From: Paenibacillus nasutitermitis
GTDB lineage: Bacteria > Bacillota > Bacilli > Paenibacillales > Paenibacillaceae
Direction of reading: 5' to 3'
Length of the DNA: 64,000 nt
NCBI RefSeq assembly: GCF_014641075.1
Contig: NZ_BMHP01000003.1
Coordinates: forward strand, 248,001 to 312,000
In this document: in pieces, positions 61,175 to 64,000 of the stretch
Position numbering within the stretch: the first letter of the stretch is position 1
Layout of the letters: every line of letters starts with the position of its first letter
Position numbers and translations under genes: made by a program
Notes under the pieces: generated by a model
The model's database searches: none
Told to the model about the DNA's origin: nothing
The model's input: the letters and a program-made list of their open reading frames with translations, nothing else

Positions 61175-61889
61175 CGCTTCCTCTGAATTGACGCGGGGCT
61201 TTGCCGAATTGCTGACGGAATACATCGGTGAAATAACGATAATTGGGAAATCCGCTTTCAGAGGCCACTTCGTATACCTTCATCGGACTATGGCGCAGCA
61301 AATAGGAGGCTTTCTCCAGTCTGATCCGTTTCACATAATCCTGGAACGATTCCCCCGTTTCACTGCGGAACAGCATGCCGAAATAACTGGTGCTCAGACC
61401 CACATGCCGCGCGACCTCCGGGATACCGAAGGATTCCTTCAGATGCTCCCTCACATACTCGGCGGCGCATCTGATCTCATAGCGTTGGTCCGGCTCCTCC
61501 TGGTTTTGCTGCGGCAGTAAGCTTCTGGCCTTGTTGAGCGCCGCAAGCAGCTCCTGCTCCCGATAGGTGCCTTTCAGCAAATAATCGCAAGCGCCCAGCA
61601 CCAATCCCTCGCGGGCATAATTAAAATCGCTGTGACAGGTGTGCAGAATCACCTGAAGCTCAGGCTTCCAATCCTTCAACTGGCGGGTCAGCTTCAGTCC
61701 GTCCATCACCGGCATCACGATATCGGTCACCACAATATCGGGTTCTTTGCTTCGGCACAGTTCAAGAGCTTCCTGCCCGTGACGCGCTTCGCCGACCAAT
61801 TCGAAATTATGGCTGGCCCAGGAGAACATGCGCAAATTTTCGCGGATCGGTACTTCATCATCCACAATGATCACCTTGGTGTATTTCAC
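61167..61889 (-). CDS. Compact YesN-type response regulator (REC + AraC HTH, 240 aa)
   Basis: Response regulator starting at GTG (61887-61889) behind GGAGGGG. The receiver domain has phospho-acceptor D56 (DIVVTDIVMPVMDGLK). The AraC double helix-turn-helix follows almost directly at about 140-235 (FGIPEVARHVGLSTSYFGML and SGFPNYRYFTDVFRQQFGKA). At 240 residues it is about half the length of typical YesN proteins, such as the one at 1635-3113, because the long central linker is missing. It is co-transcribed and coupled with the kinase. Confidence 0.93.
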   Translation of the reverse strand: MKYTKVIIVDDEVPIRENLRMFSWASHNFELVGEARHGQEALELCRSKEPDIVVTDIVMPVMDGLKLTRQLKDWKPELQVILHTCHSDFNYAREGLVLGACDYLLKGTYREQELLAALNKARSLLPQQNQEEPDQRYEIRCAAEYVREHLKESFGIPEVARHVGLSTSYFGMLFRSETGESFQDYVKRIRLEKASYLLRHSPMKVYEVASESGFPNYRYFTDVFRQQFGKAPRQFRGSDG

Positions 61890-62087
61890 TGCAACCCCTC
61901 CGTTTTTCGCAGAAAGTCACGTGCCTTTACTTCTTATTATAAAGCCGCACCCCTGCAGGAGATAGGCACCTCCGGTGATGAAATGTCAGAAATTTAACGA
62001 TTATGATCAGCGCTTTCATATAAATGATTCTCAAACGATCAAAAATAGCAGCCCTGTTTCATATAGTCGTTACTTTTGGCAAGTCAA

Positions 62088-62117
62088 CAAAAAAAAAGAG
62101 AACCCCGCAAGGCTCTC
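62088..62117 (-). terminator. Terminator after selO
   Basis: On the minus strand GAGAGCC pairs with GGTTCTC (one G-U pair) around TTGCGG, followed by nine T residues. It lies 36 bases beyond the SelO stop. Confidence 0.8.
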
Positions 62118-62152
62118 AGTTATCTTATTCGGCTGCTATTGCGGTAGCCGTC

Positions 62153-63628
<1,476 letters not shown>

Positions 63629-63791
63629 TGCAGCTCCTTTTGTTCCGGGTATTTTCTTCTGTTCTGATATCTATTGTATATATTACCCGCTTTCCTAATA
63701 TAAATCACCCGCTGTGGCGCAATACGTTTCTTCCCATCGAAATATCAGAAAAGAATAGGCCAAAATTTTATACTTTCTGTTATTTAAACAT

Positions 63792-63829
63792 AAACGACAG
63801 CCCCTAAATATCATTAAGGGGCTGTCGTC
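63792..63829. terminator. Terminator near the right edge
   Basis: CGACAGCCCCT (63795-63805) and AGGGGCTGTCG (63817-63827) form a perfect 11-base stem. It lies just beyond the stop of a minus-strand frame that enters from the right edge. Confidence 0.8.
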
Positions 63830-63832
63830 ATC

Positions 63833-64000
63833 TTACACGCTATTGGACTGAGTATCCACCATCCGCGAGCGAACTGCAGATCCTGTAATCGCCAGTACAC
63901 CTGACAGCATGGACACAATCTCCGAGCTGTTGTTATGGCTGAGCTTTTTCCATAAATTGCTCAAACTCGGGAACAGTTGGATTGGCAATATAATGCCCGC
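63833..64000 (-). CDS. C-terminal end of an unidentified gene at the window edge
   Basis: A minus-strand frame without stops enters from the right edge and ends at TAA 63833-63835, five bases before the terminator. It has IILPIQLFPSLSNLWKKLSH and later MLSGVLAITGSAVRSRMVDT. A second frame ending at 63933-63935 (GHYIANPTVPEFEQFMEKAQ) looks equally protein-like. Which is real cannot be decided inside the window; a frameshift in one gene is also possible. Confidence 0.3.
   Translation of the reverse strand, partial: AGIILPIQLFPSLSNLWKKLSHNNSSEIVSMLSGVLAITGSAVRSRMVDTQSNSV

Overview
The window looks like the chromosome of a Paenibacillus-type Gram-positive bacterium (Paenibacillaceae). The evidence is three YesM/YesN-style two-component pairs or one-piece AraC sensors, three Lpl/YtcP-type carbohydrate ABC importers, two stalk-domain (copper amine oxidase N-like) secreted proteins, strong AGGAGG ribosome sites and frequent TTG or GTG starts. 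No rRNA, tRNA or CRISPR array was seen. Base composition changes along the window: moderate at 1-11 kb, GC-rich in the 12-20 and 38-64 kb blocks, and clearly AT-rich at about 22-25 and 27.4-31 kb.

Layout. (a) 1-7.3 kb, minus strand: one probable operon with an IclR regulator, dgoK, a KDPGal aldolase, a YesM/YesN pair, a sugar-binding lipoprotein and the start of a permease. It suits uptake of a sugar feeding the 2-keto-3-deoxy-galactonate route. (b) 7.4-11 kb: a cation-diffusion metal exporter with an ArsR/SmtB-type operator, then two stalk-domain secreted proteins. (c) 11-12.2 kb: IS200 and IS4 debris. (d) 12.3-19.7 kb: an LplB-LplC-binding protein-sulfatase operon next to a membrane AraC sensor-regulator, probably for a sulfated glycan. 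(e) 19.7-35.6 kb: an accessory region full of broken mobile elements (Tn3, tyrosine recombinase, IS256, IS110, a further DDE element, IS1380) with intact cargo: FMN reductase, metallophosphoesterase, S66/MccF-like peptidase, MFS exporter with Rrf2 regulator, and an imine-reductase-like enzyme. It also holds broken merR, marR, VOC and DUF2268 genes, and an Rhs tail with a TreTu-like toxin and a likely immunity gene. (f) 35.6-37.9 kb: a WYL regulator divergent from an epoxide-hydrolase-like enzyme. (g) 38-48.2 kb: a seven-gene operon (ABC importer, FAD oxidoreductase, SDR, an unrecognised enzyme-like protein, a propeller-like protein) for an unknown compound. (h) 48.3-50.8 kb: more debris, including a truncated FAD-oxidoreductase paralog joined to an acetyltransferase remnant. 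(i) 50.8-58.9 kb: a five-gene SWIM / HEAT-like / MoxR AAA+ / DUF5682 / VWA operon resembling the uncharacterised E. coli yehI-L-M-P-Q set. (j) 59.4-63.6 kb: a two-component pair with no adjacent target, then SelO.

The strongest lead for an undescribed system is (i), a complete MoxR-VWA-type ATPase machine with its own dyad-marked promoter. Next are the seven-gene catabolic operon (g) and the frameshifted Rhs toxin with its retained immunity gene (e).
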